A DNA stretch of 64,000 nucleotides, from positions 33,003-97,002 of the forward strand of contig SVJR01000002.1 of the NCBI GenBank assembly GCA_015068845.1, written 5' to 3'. How positions within the stretch are numbered: position 1 is the stretch's first letter; every line of letters begins with the position of its first letter. Positions 30,426-39,582 of the stretch are shown piece after piece. The notes below the pieces were generated by a model. The model did not search any database. It saw only the letters and a program-made list of their open reading frames with translations, and was not told where the DNA came from. The stretch is from Oscillospiraceae bacterium (GTDB taxonomy: Bacteria; Bacillota; Clostridia; Monoglobales; Monoglobaceae). The position numbers and the translations under genes were made by a program.

Positions 30426-31631
30426 TTGGCAATTATAGTTCAAAAATTCGGCGGCAGCTCAGTTGCAGACGCTGCCAAGGTAAACAATGTGGCAAACAGA
30501 GTTACCGAAACATACCGCGAAGGCAATTCGGTTGTTGTGGTTGTTTCGGCTCAGGGCGACACAACAGATGACCTGATTGAAAAGGCTCACGAGATAAACG
30601 AGAGCCCCTCAAAGCGTGAAATGGATATGCTCCTTGCATCAGGCGAGCAGATTTCAATTGCTCTTCTGGCAATGGCAATCGAAAAAATAGGTGCTCCCGT
30701 AATTTCGCTTACCGGCTGGCAGGCAGGCTTTGCGACCGACTCTAACTCTGGCAACGCACGAATCAAAAAGGTTGATACCGAGCGTATCAAGTCCGAGCTG
30801 GACAAAAAGAAGATAGTTATCGTTGCAGGCTTCCAGGGTCTTGATAAGTACGACGACATCACAACTCTCGGCCGTGGCGGCAGTGATACTTCAGCTGTTG
30901 CAATTGCGGCGGCAATCCATGCAGACAAGTGCGAAATCTACACCGATGTTGACGGTGTTTATACAGCAGACCCCCGTATCGTACCCACAGCTAAAAAGCT
31001 GGACGCTATCACATACGACGAGATGCTGGACCTTGCAAGTCTTGGCGCAAATGTTCTTCACAACCGCTCGGTTGAGATGGCAAAGAAGTACGGTGTTAAG
31101 CTGGAGGTTAAATCAAGTTTTCAAAAAATAGACGGAACAATTGTTAAGGAGGCGGTTTCTGTGGAAAAAATGTTAATCAGAGGTGTGGCACGCGATAACG
31201 ATGTTGCCCGTATTGCAATTATTGGTCTTGAGGATAAGCCCGGCATTGCGTTCAAGGTATTCTCACTGCTCGCAAAGAAGGGTATCAATGTTGATGTTAT
31301 CCTCCAGTCAATCGGAAGATGTGATAAGAAGGATATTTCCTTTACCGTTACAAAGAACCATATGGAAGAGGCAATCAAGCTTTTAGAGGCTGAAAAGGAA
31401 ACTCTTTGCTACGAGGAAATCACACACCGTGAAGACATCAGCAAGGTTTCAATAGTTGGTGCAGGTATGGTTAACAACCCCGGCGTTGCAGCAAAGATGT
31501 TTGAAGCACTCTATGATGCAGGCATCAACATCCATATGATTTCAACATCAGAAACCAAGATTTCTGTTCTTATTAATGTTAAGAACGCCGAAAAAGCTGT
31601 TCAGGCAATTCACGATAAGTTCTTAATCTAG
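30426..31631 (+). CDS. lysC: Aspartate kinase
   Basis: The 401-aa enzyme phosphorylates aspartate. The start is placed at TTG 30426, eight bases after GGAGG, reading MAIIVQKFGGSS; the TTG at 30420 would be too close. The kinase domain includes QKFGGSSVAD, VVVSAQGDTTD, TLGRGGSDTSAVA, YTDVDGVYTADPR and TYDEMLDLASLG. Two ACT domains follow (about 260-400), which bind lysine and/or threonine. It partners hom directly upstream. The two ACT repeats are complete; whether an internal beta-subunit start is used cannot be seen. Confidence 0.95.
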   Translation: MAIIVQKFGGSSVADAAKVNNVANRVTETYREGNSVVVVVSAQGDTTDDLIEKAHEINESPSKREMDMLLASGEQISIALLAMAIEKIGAPVISLTGWQAGFATDSNSGNARIKKVDTERIKSELDKKKIVIVAGFQGLDKYDDITTLGRGGSDTSAVAIAAAIHADKCEIYTDVDGVYTADPRIVPTAKKLDAITYDEMLDLASLGANVLHNRSVEMAKKYGVKLEVKSSFQKIDGTIVKEAVSVEKMLIRGVARDNDVARIAIIGLEDKPGIAFKVFSLLAKKGINVDVILQSIGRCDKKDISFTVTKNHMEEAIKLLEAEKETLCYEEITHREDISKVSIVGAGMVNNPGVAAKMFEALYDAGINIHMISTSETKISVLINVKNAEKAVQAIHDKFLI

Positions 31632-31644
31632 TAGCCTGACAGTA

Positions 31645-31740
31645 GTTATCATTTTGATCATTGCCTCTCCCTGTGGGAGAGGTGGCATCTTTAGATGTCG
31701 GAGAGGGACGAAGAATCTCTTGGTTCTTCGTTTGTCTTCG
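31645..31740. repeat. Palindromic intergenic repeat upstream of the oad operon
   Basis: CCTCTCCCTGTGGGAGAGG, GGCATCTTTAGATGTC and CGAAGAATCTCTTGGTTCTTCG form three consecutive hairpins. It resembles the GC-rich cores of the repeats at 7927 and 34175. Confidence 0.55.
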
Positions 31741-31829
31741 ATAAATGTTCGTTAAATATATATCAAAGTAAATTATTTCTGCCAAAGGGCGGAGTTCACA
31801 AAAATTAAACACAAGGAGGAATACCCCAA

Positions 31830-32120
31830 ATGACAAGTTTATCAAACGGCTTTGTTTGTGTAATGGGAATAGGTACGGTTTTTGTCGGACTTATCTGCAT
31901 AGTATTTATCTGTATGCTTATGAGTGTTGCAGTAAGAGCCTTTTCAAAAAAAGCTCCCAAACAGGCTGAGTCTGCACCGGTTACATCGGCTACACCGCAG
32001 GCAGTTACACTTCCGCCGGCTGAAAAGCAGGCAATCGTTGCCGGAGTTTGTGCAGTAATTGCTGAAGAGCTCGGCACAGATGTAAGCAATATAAAAGTCC
32101 TTTCGTTCAAAAAGGCATAA
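31830..32120 (+). CDS. oadG: Oxaloacetate decarboxylase Na+ pump, gamma (OadG) subunit
   Basis: The 96-aa protein has one N-terminal transmembrane helix (residues about 7-35, GFVCVMGIGTVFVGLICIVF). A Pro/Ala linker leads to a short C-terminal helical domain (AIVAGVCAVIAEELG). This is the usual OadG layout, which anchors the complex and links the alpha and beta subunits. It is the first gene of a four-gene operon with the biotin carrier, OadB and the carboxyltransferase. AAGGAGGAAT precedes the start. Confidence 0.85.
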   Translation: MTSLSNGFVCVMGIGTVFVGLICIVFICMLMSVAVRAFSKKAPKQAESAPVTSATPQAVTLPPAEKQAIVAGVCAVIAEELGTDVSNIKVLSFKKA

Positions 32121-32157
32121 ACACAAAACTAGAGATTATTTTTGGAGGTAAAACAAA

Positions 32158-32520
32158 ATGAAAAAGTATAAAGTAAATGTAAACGGAACAGCATACGAAA
32201 TAGAAATTGAGCTTATGAGTGAAACAGAAGCAGCAGCTACACCTGCACCGGCAGCAGCTCCTGCGGCAGCACCGGCAGCAGCTCCTGCACCGGCAGCAAC
32301 AGGCGAGGGCGAGGCAGTTGCAAGCCCTATGCCCGGTACAATCCTTTCTGTAAATGTTAAGGCAGGCGACGCTGTAAAAGCAGGTCAGGTACTTATGATT
32401 CTCGAAGCTATGAAGATGGAAAACGAAATTATGGCACCTGCAGACGGTACAGTTACAGCAGTTTCTGTAAACGCAGGTCAGTCTGTTGAAGCAGGCACAC
32501 CCCTTTGCACAATTAAGTAA
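32158..32520 (+). CDS. Biotin carboxyl carrier protein of the decarboxylase
   Basis: This 120-aa protein has a short N-terminal strand region, a long Ala/Pro linker (residues about 25-52) and a C-terminal biotinyl domain. The motif EAMKMENEI places the biotin-bearing lysine at residue 86. It carries CO2 from the carboxyltransferase to the membrane beta subunit. In E. coli-type pumps this domain is fused to the alpha subunit; here it is a separate gene, as in several anaerobes. A TTTGGAGG ribosome site lies upstream. Confidence 0.93.
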   Translation: MKKYKVNVNGTAYEIEIELMSETEAAATPAPAAAPAAAPAAAPAPAATGEGEAVASPMPGTILSVNVKAGDAVKAGQVLMILEAMKMENEIMAPADGTVTAVSVNAGQSVEAGTPLCTIK

Positions 32521-32547
32521 AAAAAGAAAGGCAGTTGACCAAAAACT

Positions 32548-34164
32548 ATGAAAAAAAGAAATTTTGCGGCCTTTCTTGCGGTACTTATGCTTGTGTGCTC
32601 AATGGCAACCTGTTTTGCCGAGGGTCAGGACGCACCTCTTGCCGTAAAGAATCCGGCTTATGACCAAGAAACAAAAACCATCAGCTTTGTTGTTGCAAAC
32701 AACAGCAGCGAGAATCTGATTTTTGCCATTTCAGGTTTTGATTACGATGAAAATGCAATTGCGATAGGTGAGGCAAAAAAGAACCTTCCAACCTCAACCA
32801 TCGCTCCGGGCGGAGAGGTAAAGCACACGCTCCCCTTTGAAATTAAAAACTATGACGAAAAAAATCTGCCTGAGTTTGGAATCAGCATCCAGTATATGAC
32901 TTCAACCACCACAACTGTTGACCTCACAACAGCAGATGAGGTTAAGACAGTTGTAATCGATAATATCTTTGCAAATGATGTAACACCTACGGGTGCAATT
33001 GTAAACTTCCTTAAGCAGACAGGCTTTATGGCAATTGTTGCTAACTGGAAGATTCTCGTTATGCTCCTTATCTCGTTTGTACTTATGTACCTTGCGATTG
33101 TAAAGAAGTTCGAGCCGCTGCTCCTTCTCCCCATCGCATTCGGTATGCTTCTTACCAACCTCCCCGGCGCTGAAATGTTCCACGAAGAGCTTTTCGCTGA
33201 CGGACATGTTCACTGGGAGCTGTTCGGAGCAACAAACTCAATCACACCCGGTCTTATTGACTATCTCTACCTTGGCGTAAAGTTGGGTATTTACCCCTGC
33301 CTTATCTTTATGGGCGTTGGTGCAATGACCGACTTTGGTCCGCTGATTGCAAACCCCAAGAGCCTTCTTTTGGGTGCTGCAGCACAGCTTGGTATCTTCC
33401 TTACATATGTGGGCGTAAGCTACTTTGGCTTCTCTCCTGCCGAGGCGGCATCAACCGGTATTATCGGCGGTGCTGACGGTCCCACAGCAATCTTTGTTAC
33501 AACAAGACTTGCTCCGCATCTCTTAGGCCCGATTGCGGTTGCGGCATACTCATATATGGCGCTTGTTCCTGTAATCCAGCCGCCCATTATGAAGCTCCTC
33601 ACAACCAAAAAGGAACGCCAGATTGTTATGAAGCCCCTCCGTGAGGTTTCCAAGACAGAGAAGATTGTATTCCCCATAGTTGTTACAGTATTTGTTACTC
33701 TTCTCGTTCCCTCGGCAGGTCCGCTGGTTGGCGCATTGATGCTTGGTAACCTTGCAAAGGAATGCGGTGTTGTTGACAGAATTTCAAAGACAATGCAGAA
33801 CGAGCTTATGAATATTGTTACCATCTTCCTGGGTATTTCGGTTGGTGCGACAGCAACAGCTGAAACATTCCTTGACTTCAAGACCCTGACAATTATTGCA
33901 ATGGGTGTTGTAGCATTCGGCTTTGGTACAGCCGGCGGCGTTCTCCTTGCTAAGTTTATGAACCTGTTCCTCAAGAACAAGATTAACCCCCTCATCGGCT
34001 CTGCAGGCGTTTCTGCCGTTCCTATGGCGGCTCGTGTTTCTCAGGTTGTTGGACAGAAGGAGAATCCCCAGAACTTCCTGCTTATGCACGCTATGGGCCC
34101 CAATGTTGCAGGCGTAATCGGCTCTGCAATTGCGGCAGGTACACTTATCGCATTGTTTGGATAA
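32548..34164 (+). CDS. oadB: Sodium-translocating decarboxylase beta subunit with extra N-terminal domain
   Basis: The 538-aa membrane protein decarboxylates carboxybiotin and pumps Na+ outward. The OadB core begins near residue 150 with about nine hydrophobic segments. It includes the Na+-site regions [31 protein letters not shown] and [11 protein letters not shown]. The family is usually about 370-430 aa; the first about 130 residues are extra. They consist of a cleavable-looking signal peptide ([20 protein letters not shown]) and a beta-sandwich-like domain ([20 protein letters not shown]). That domain would face outside, which is unusual for a pump subunit. Confidence 0.92.
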   Translation: MKKRNFAAFLAVLMLVCSMATCFAEGQDAPLAVKNPAYDQETKTISFVVANNSSENLIFAISGFDYDENAIAIGEAKKNLPTSTIAPGGEVKHTLPFEIKNYDEKNLPEFGISIQYMTSTTTTVDLTTADEVKTVVIDNIFANDVTPTGAIVNFLKQTGFMAIVANWKILVMLLISFVLMYLAIVKKFEPLLLLPIAFGMLLTNLPGAEMFHEELFADGHVHWELFGATNSITPGLIDYLYLGVKLGIYPCLIFMGVGAMTDFGPLIANPKSLLLGAAAQLGIFLTYVGVSYFGFSPAEAASTGIIGGADGPTAIFVTTRLAPHLLGPIAVAAYSYMALVPVIQPPIMKLLTTKKERQIVMKPLREVSKTEKIVFPIVVTVFVTLLVPSAGPLVGALMLGNLAKECGVVDRISKTMQNELMNIVTIFLGISVGATATAETFLDFKTLTIIAMGVVAFGFGTAGGVLLAKFMNLFLKNKINPLIGSAGVSAVPMAARVSQVVGQKENPQNFLLMHAMGPNVAGVIGSAIAAGTLIALFG

Positions 34165-34174
34165 TTTGCCTTCC

Positions 34175-34228
34175 CCGTTCTGCCTCCCTCAATGAGGGAG
34201 GGGGACCACCGCAAATGGTGGAGGGAGT
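34175..34228. repeat. GC-rich palindromic repeat within the oad operon
   Basis: TGCCTCCCTC-AATGAGGGAGG and CCACCGCAAATGGTGG form two hairpins between oadB and oadA. They match the core of the repeat at 7958-8005. The element separates the last gene from the pump genes and could modulate its expression. Confidence 0.6.
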
Positions 34229-34270
34229 ATGGCTTGACAAGATACAAAAAACAGAAAGGAGATATGTATT

Positions 34271-35668
34271 ATGGCAAAATTACAAATTACAGATACAATC
34301 CTTCGTGATGCTCATCAGTCTCAGGCTGCAACCAGAATGAAGACCGAGGATATGATTCCTGCCCTTGAAATTCTCGACAAGGTAGGCTACTGGTCCTTGG
34401 AATGCTGGGGCGGCGCAACCTTTGACTCCTGTATGAGATTTTTGAACGAAGACCCCTGGGAAAGACTTCGCACACTCAAGAAGCACCTTCCCAACACAAA
34501 GCTCCAGATGCTCTTCCGCGGACAGAACATCTTAGGCTACAAGCACTATGCAGACGATGTTGTTCAGAACTTCTGCAAAAAATCAATTGAAAACGGTATT
34601 GATGTTGTCAGAGTATTTGACGCACTCAATGACCCCAGAAACTTAGAGGCAGCAATCAAGTTTGTCAAGGAATACGGCGGCATCTGCGAAACCGCAATCA
34701 GCTACACAACAAGCCCTGTTCACAACGAGGACTACTTCGTGAAGCTCGCTCTCGAACTCGAAAAGATGGGTGCAGATGTAATCTGTATCAAGGATATGGC
34801 AAATCTTCTGCTTCCCTACGACGCATACAGCCTTGTTAAAAAGCTGAAGGAAAATGTTTCAGTTCCCATTCACCTGCATACACACAACACAGCAGGTACA
34901 GGCGATATGACCAACCTGATGGCAGCTCAGGCAGGGGTTGATATTGTTGACTGTGCTCTGTCACCTATGGCAAACGGCACATCAAACCCCTCAACCGAGG
35001 CTATGGTTGCAACTCTTAAGGGTACAGACAGAGATACAGGTCTTGACCTTGTTACACTTTCAAAGGCTGCTGAACATTTCCGTGGCATTGCCAATAAGAT
35101 GAAGGCAGAGGGTACACTCGACCCCAAGGTTTTAAATGTTGACCCCAACGCACTTCTCTATCAGGTTCCGGGCGGTATGCTTTCAAACCTGATTTCACAG
35201 CTCAAGCAGCAGAACGCAGAGGACAAGTACTACGAGGTGCTTGCTGAAGTTCCCAGAGTTCGTGAAGACTTCGGTTATCCGCCGCTCGTAACACCTACCA
35301 GCCAGATTGTAGGAACTCAGGCGGTTCTCAATGTCCTGATGGGCAGATACAAGATGATTTCTAAGGAATCAAAGGGTCTCCTCCGCGGCGAATACGGCAG
35401 ACTTCCCGGTAAGGTGAACGAGGATGTAAGAAAGCTCGCAATCGGTGATGCAGAGGTTATTACCGTAAGACCTGCTGACCTTATCGAGCCGGAGCTTGAA
35501 AAGTACCGTGAGGAAACAAAGGGTATTGCAAAATCAGAAGAAGATGTACTCAGCTATGCACTCTTCCCGCAGGTTGCAAAGAAGTTCTTTGAGTTCCGTG
35601 ATGCTGCTCCTGTTGCTGCACCTCAAGAGGACGGAGTAAGGACAATCAATGTAGTTGACTTATCCTAA
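34271..35668 (+). CDS. oadA: Oxaloacetate decarboxylase carboxyltransferase (alpha) subunit
   Basis: The 465-aa protein removes the carboxyl group from oxaloacetate and passes it to biotin. The TIM-barrel core shows TILRDAHQSQAATR (metal Asp), CWGGATFDSC, QMLFRGQNILGYKHY, CIKDMANLL (active-site Lys) and HLHTHNTAGT (metal His residues). A C-terminal conserved carboxylase region ends near 430. It lacks its own biotinyl domain, consistent with the separate carrier gene. AAAGGAGATATGT supports the start. Together with OadG/OadB it converts oxaloacetate to pyruvate and drives Na+ export. A pyruvate-carboxylase-like role is possible but less likely beside OadB. Confidence 0.93.
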   Translation: MAKLQITDTILRDAHQSQAATRMKTEDMIPALEILDKVGYWSLECWGGATFDSCMRFLNEDPWERLRTLKKHLPNTKLQMLFRGQNILGYKHYADDVVQNFCKKSIENGIDVVRVFDALNDPRNLEAAIKFVKEYGGICETAISYTTSPVHNEDYFVKLALELEKMGADVICIKDMANLLLPYDAYSLVKKLKENVSVPIHLHTHNTAGTGDMTNLMAAQAGVDIVDCALSPMANGTSNPSTEAMVATLKGTDRDTGLDLVTLSKAAEHFRGIANKMKAEGTLDPKVLNVDPNALLYQVPGGMLSNLISQLKQQNAEDKYYEVLAEVPRVREDFGYPPLVTPTSQIVGTQAVLNVLMGRYKMISKESKGLLRGEYGRLPGKVNEDVRKLAIGDAEVITVRPADLIEPELEKYREETKGIAKSEEDVLSYALFPQVAKKFFEFRDAAPVAAPQEDGVRTINVVDLS

Positions 35669-35703
35669 TACGGGTCTGTAAAAATAGTCCAGAGCACAAA
35701 AGT

Positions 35704-35748
35704 CAAAAAAAGCTGTGACAAAGTTTTAAAATTTTGTCACAGCTTTTT
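35704..35748 (+). terminator. Terminator of the oad operon
   Basis: AAAAAAAGCTGTGACAAA / TTTGTCACAGCTTTTTT stem. Confidence 0.9.
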
Positions 35749-35923
35749 TGTTGCAAAAATAGAAAAACTATAATATAATGATTTTAAGCCGAGAATGACG
35801 GTAAGGAAAATAAGTTTTCGGGAATTATATATAATGCTGGGGTGAAAAATTTGTTATAAAGTGAGAATTTAATGCGGGAAAGCGTTCTTAATATATTTTT
35901 TGAATAAAAAAGGAGGAGCTGTT

Positions 35924-37540
35924 ATGAAGTTGACATTTATCGGTGCTGTTCACGAGGTAACAGGGTCGTGCACATTGCTTGAAGCCTGCGGAAAAAATAT
36001 TCTTATTGATTGCGGTATGGAGCAGGGGGCGGATACATACGAGAACTGTGAGCTGCCTGTTTCTCCGGGGAATATTGACGCAATATGCCTGACTCACGCA
36101 CACATAGACCATTCGGGTATGATACCGGCTATGGTTGCCAAAGGCTTTTCCGGCACGGTTTATTGTACCGAGGCGACCCACAGACTTTGTAATATAATGC
36201 TGCAGGACTCAGCCCATATTCAGGAGCAGGAAGCAGAATGGCAGAACCGAAAAGCTGAGCGCAGCGGTGATGCTTTGTATACCCCTGTTTATACATTGGC
36301 CGATGCTTTGGAGGCGCTAAAGCACTTTCAGGGCTTTGGCTATGGCGAATCGGTCGAGATTTTTGAGGGGATAACCATCAGCTTTCAGGATGCGGGACAC
36401 CTGCTTGGCTCGGCAAGCATATATATGACAGTAACCGAGGGCGGTGAAAGCCGAACGGTGTTGTTCTCGGGTGACCTTGGCAACATCGACAGACCGCTGC
36501 TCCGTAACCCTGAAAAGCCGAAGTCGGCAGATTATGTTGTTGTTGAGTCTACCTATGGCGACAGGGTTCACGGCGAGCGTCCCGATTACATTGCCCAGCT
36601 TACAAACATAGCCCAGCAGACCTTCGACAGAGGCGGGAATCTGGTTATTCCGTCCTTTGCAATCGGCAGAACTCAGGAGCTTTTGTATCTGTTCAGGGAT
36701 ATAAAGGAGCGGCAGCTTATAAAAAACCACGGTAATTTTATTGTGTATGTGGATTCACCGCTGGCGGTGGAGGCTACCAAAATTTATCAGGATAACTTGA
36801 CTGAGTATTACGATAAGGAATCGCTGAGTTTGCTTGAAAAAGGGATAAACCCCATAACCTTTCCGGGTCTCAGGCTCAGCATTACCGCAGATGACTCCAA
36901 AGCGATTAATTTTGACATCTGCCCCAAGGTGATTATATCAGCTTCAGGTATGTGCGAGGCGGGGCGGATACGCCATCACCTTAAGCATAATCTGTGGAAG
37001 GAGAGCAACACGGTGCTCTTTGTGGGCTATCAGGCAGAAGGAACTCTGGGCAGAAAGGTTATAAACGGAGCAAAATCCGTCAACCTGTTTGGTGAAGAAA
37101 TTCAGGTAAATGCAAGGATTGAGCAGCTTGCCGGAATAAGCGGACACGCTGACAGAGATATGCTTCTTGACTGGCTTGGCGCACTTGAAAACGCACCGAG
37201 GAAAGTGTTTGTAAACCACGGTGAGGACATTGTGTGCGACAATTTCAGCCAGCTTATCCGTGACAGGCTCGGGTATGACTCAATTGCTCCGTACAGCGGC
37301 GACGAGTACGACCTTTTAAGCGGCGAATGTACGGCAAAGGGCAGAATTGTCAAGCTGTCCAAGGTGTCCGAGGGCAGACGCCGTGCAAATATTGCCTTTG
37401 AACGGTTGCTTGCGGCGTATCAGCGACTTAAAACTGTTGTTGAGCTCAGCCGTGGCCTTACCAACAAGGAACTGGCAAAATTTGCGGACCAGATTAACGA
37501 TTTATGTGATAAATATACCCGGAAAAATGACCGGAGATAG
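35924..37540 (+). CDS. MBL-fold beta-CASP RNA-processing exonuclease-like protein
   Basis: ATG 35924 behind AAAGGAGGAGC gives 538 aa; the track start adds eight residues. The metallo-beta-lactamase motif is THAHIDHSG (zinc ligands) and DAGHLLGSAS supplies a further His. The beta-CASP part includes ESTYGDR, IPSFAIGRTQELLYLF and SASGMCEAGRIRHHL, and a late ISGHADRD motif. Proteins of this CPSF73-like type cut or trim RNA. A C-terminal helical tail of about 70 residues is present. The LOG gene follows after 18 bases. Confidence 0.9.
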   Translation: MKLTFIGAVHEVTGSCTLLEACGKNILIDCGMEQGADTYENCELPVSPGNIDAICLTHAHIDHSGMIPAMVAKGFSGTVYCTEATHRLCNIMLQDSAHIQEQEAEWQNRKAERSGDALYTPVYTLADALEALKHFQGFGYGESVEIFEGITISFQDAGHLLGSASIYMTVTEGGESRTVLFSGDLGNIDRPLLRNPEKPKSADYVVVESTYGDRVHGERPDYIAQLTNIAQQTFDRGGNLVIPSFAIGRTQELLYLFRDIKERQLIKNHGNFIVYVDSPLAVEATKIYQDNLTEYYDKESLSLLEKGINPITFPGLRLSITADDSKAINFDICPKVIISASGMCEAGRIRHHLKHNLWKESNTVLFVGYQAEGTLGRKVINGAKSVNLFGEEIQVNARIEQLAGISGHADRDMLLDWLGALENAPRKVFVNHGEDIVCDNFSQLIRDRLGYDSIAPYSGDEYDLLSGECTAKGRIVKLSKVSEGRRRANIAFERLLAAYQRLKTVVELSRGLTNKELAKFADQINDLCDKYTRKNDRR

Positions 37541-37558
37541 GAACGGGAGGATTTTTAT

Positions 37559-38116
37559 ATGTCAAAAAGATATTATGCTTGTGTATACGGCGGTGCATCT
37601 GACCGTATGGACGATTTCTATAAAACTCAGGTTGAAAATCTGGGCAGAGTTATTGCGGAAAACGGATTTTCCCTTGTTTACGGTGCAGGTGCAACCGGTA
37701 GTATGGGCGCAGTTGCCCGGGGCGTGAAAGACGCCGGCGGCTATGTAATGGGAATTTCGCCGTTCTTTATTAAAAATTTTGAGGAAATTTTTAACTGCGA
37801 CAACACGGTGATTGTTGACACAATGAGTGAAAGAAAGACGCTGATGGAGAAGCACGCCGATATTTATATTATAGCTCCCGGAGGAATCGGCACAATGGAC
37901 GAATTCTTTCAGGTTCTCACCCTCAAATACCTTAAACGAATTTCTGAGCCAATTGTTATTCTCAACATAAACGGCTTTTATGATTCGCTTGTTGCACTGA
38001 TTGACGATTTAATTTCAAAAAAAGTGGTAACGGAAGAAGTCCGCAGCTTTTTTGATGTTGTCGATTCGGTTGAAAGCCAGGTTTTGGTTGATTATTTTAA
38101 CAAAATTAAAGAGTAA
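37559..38116 (+). CDS. LOG-family (TIGR00730) nucleotide phosphoribohydrolase-like protein
   Basis: A 185-aa Rossmann-fold protein with VYGAGATGSMGAVA and the signature PGGIGTMDEFFQVLT. LOG relatives release free bases from nucleoside 5'-monophosphates (cytokinin activation in plants; a role in bacteria is less clear). Length and motifs are complete. GGGAGGATT precedes ATG 37559. It is likely cotranscribed with the beta-CASP gene. Confidence 0.9.
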   Translation: MSKRYYACVYGGASDRMDDFYKTQVENLGRVIAENGFSLVYGAGATGSMGAVARGVKDAGGYVMGISPFFIKNFEEIFNCDNTVIVDTMSERKTLMEKHADIYIIAPGGIGTMDEFFQVLTLKYLKRISEPIVILNINGFYDSLVALIDDLISKKVVTEEVRSFFDVVDSVESQVLVDYFNKIKE

Positions 38117-38120
38117 GAAT

Positions 38121-38642
38121 ATGGATTTGCCGAAACGAAAACCCACAAGATTAAAGGGGTATGATTATTCTCAAAACGGTGCATATTTTGTGACAATTTG
38201 TACCCATAACAGAAAATGTTTATTTTCAAATATCGTAGGGGCGATTCACGAATCGCCCGAAAATCAGTTAACGCAATATGGAGAATTTGTAAAACAGATT
38301 ATAGAAATTTTGTCCGGAAGGTTTAATGTGGTAATTCCTAAATATGTTATTATGCCAAACCACCTTCATTTGATTATAGAAATTGATAATGACAATGAAA
38401 AACGGGCGATTCGTGAATCGCCCCTACAATATAATCGTTCTGTTATTGATAAACTGGTAGGATTTCTGAAAATGAATGTATCAAAGAAAATGCATAGTAT
38501 TTATCGGGACAAGATCTGGCAGCGTTCATATCACGACCACATAATCCGTGGCGAAAAAGATTATCGGGAGATATGGGAGTACATTGATACAAATGTGCAA
38601 AGATGGGAAAAAGATTGTTTTTATAATGTTGAAAGGTCGTAG
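38121..38642 (+). CDS. REP-associated tyrosine transposase (RAYT, IS200-like)
   Basis: The 173-aa Y1-HUH transposase starts at ATG 38121, five bases after the LOG stop. Family marks are RLKGYDYSQNGAYFVTICTH, the HUH-type MPNHLHLIIEI, and the C-terminal WQRSYHDHIIRGEKDY with the catalytic Tyr. The coding sequence contains two inverted copies of a palindrome (38235-38259 and 38403-38427), translated as GAIHESPEN and RAIRESPLQ. RAYTs act on REP-type palindromes and move or spread them. No classical IS ends are visible, as expected for a domesticated or single-copy RAYT. Confidence 0.9.
   Translation: MDLPKRKPTRLKGYDYSQNGAYFVTICTHNRKCLFSNIVGAIHESPENQLTQYGEFVKQIIEILSGRFNVVIPKYVIMPNHLHLIIEIDNDNEKRAIRESPLQYNRSVIDKLVGFLKMNVSKKMHSIYRDKIWQRSYHDHIIRGEKDYREIWEYIDTNVQRWEKDCFYNVERS
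38235..38259 (+). repeat. REP-like palindrome inside the RAYT gene, copy A
   Basis: GGGCGATTCACGAATCGCCC, preceded by GTAG, is almost a perfect palindrome. It is identical in inverted orientation to copy B. Confidence 0.85.
38403..38427 (-). repeat. REP-like palindrome inside the RAYT gene, copy B
   Basis: A perfect 25-base reverse complement of copy A, followed by the same GTAG on the minus strand. Both copies keep the reading frame. Confidence 0.85.
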
Positions 38643-38663
38643 CAAACTGCTACGACCTTTTTT
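38637..38663 (+). terminator. Terminator after the RAYT gene
   Basis: GTCGTAGCA / TGCTACGAC with AAC loop and a T6 run; it overlaps the stop codon. Confidence 0.85.
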
Positions 38664-38699
38664 ATAAAAGCCTACGCATAGGTGAAGAGAAAATAGTGC

Positions 38700-38776
38700 A
38701 GAACGGACAAACTGAACCCAAGGGGATACCCTAATGCGTACATGGGTACGCCGAGAGGTGAAGCTTGTTCGTAGCA
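38700..38776. repeat. Short palindromic dispersed repeat, copy 2
   Basis: Shares AACGGACAAACTGA, GGGTACGCCGAG and GAAGCTTGTTCGTAGCA with copy 1 at 21739-21823. The half MITE end TTCGGCGTTGCCTCAGAATGAC follows at about 38809-38830. Confidence 0.65.
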
Positions 38777-38911
38777 TAAAGCGCTATAATCAAACATTTG
38801 CAAGATTCTTCGGCGTTGCCTCAGAATGACAATGGGCGGAGTGCCGCAATTTAAGGGAAAAATTAAAACATTAAATTCCTGCTTTATGCGGTCTGTGCAT
38901 TTTATCAAAGC

Positions 38912-39448
38912 TTATTTACAAAAATTTTCTATATAGTTATCTATTGCCGCGCGGATAATTTCCACCGCTTCCTTGCGGCCCTTTACCTCGTCAACCGCGG
39001 TCTCCTTGTTTTCAAGATTTTTGTAAACCGTAAAGAAGTGCTTCATTTCGTCAAAAATATGCTTAGGCAGCTGGTCAATGTCGGTGTAGTGGTTGTAGTT
39101 GGGGTCATTGAAGGGAATTGCAATAATTTTTTCATCGTTTCTTCCATTATCTACCATTGTGATTACGCCAATCGGGTACGCTCTTACAAGTGACATAGGC
39201 TCAATTGGCTCTGCGCAGAGCAGAAGAACATCAAGCGGGTCGTTGTCGTCGCCATATGTTCTGGGGATAAAGCCGTAGTTTGCCGGATAGTGGGTTGAGG
39301 TGTAAAGGATACGGTCAAGAATAATGTAGCCGGTTTCCTTGTCCAGCTCGTACTTCTTTTTGCTGCCCTTTGAAATCTCGATTACGCAGATAAAGTCCTC
39401 GGTTGTGATGCGTTTCGGTGAGATATCGTGCCATATATTGTTTGCCAT
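38912..39448 (-). CDS. ppa: Inorganic pyrophosphatase (family I)
   Basis: Start ATG 39448 gives 178 aa (MANNIWHDISPKRI...). Family I motifs are NYGFIPRTYGDDNDPLDVLLL (metal-binding Asp residues), EPIEPMSLVRAYPIGVI and DEKIIAIPFNDP. It hydrolyses pyrophosphate in the cytoplasm and pulls biosynthetic reactions forward. Clostridia often use family II or membrane pyrophosphatases, so a soluble family I enzyme is worth noting but not rare. It appears monocistronic. Confidence 0.94.
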   Translation of the reverse strand: MANNIWHDISPKRITTEDFICVIEISKGSKKKYELDKETGYIILDRILYTSTHYPANYGFIPRTYGDDNDPLDVLLLCAEPIEPMSLVRAYPIGVITMVDNGRNDEKIIAIPFNDPNYNHYTDIDQLPKHIFDEMKHFFTVYKNLENKETAVDEVKGRKEAVEIIRAAIDNYIENFCK

Positions 39449-39582
39449 ATTAAAACTCCGTTCTGTCTTGCCCGATAAGGGCATTTTTATTTATTTTACA
39501 ATAAAACAATGGGAAAATCAATATGTAAATAAATGCGGAGCATCCTTAATGTGGACGCCCCGCATTTTGGGAGGATAAGAGG

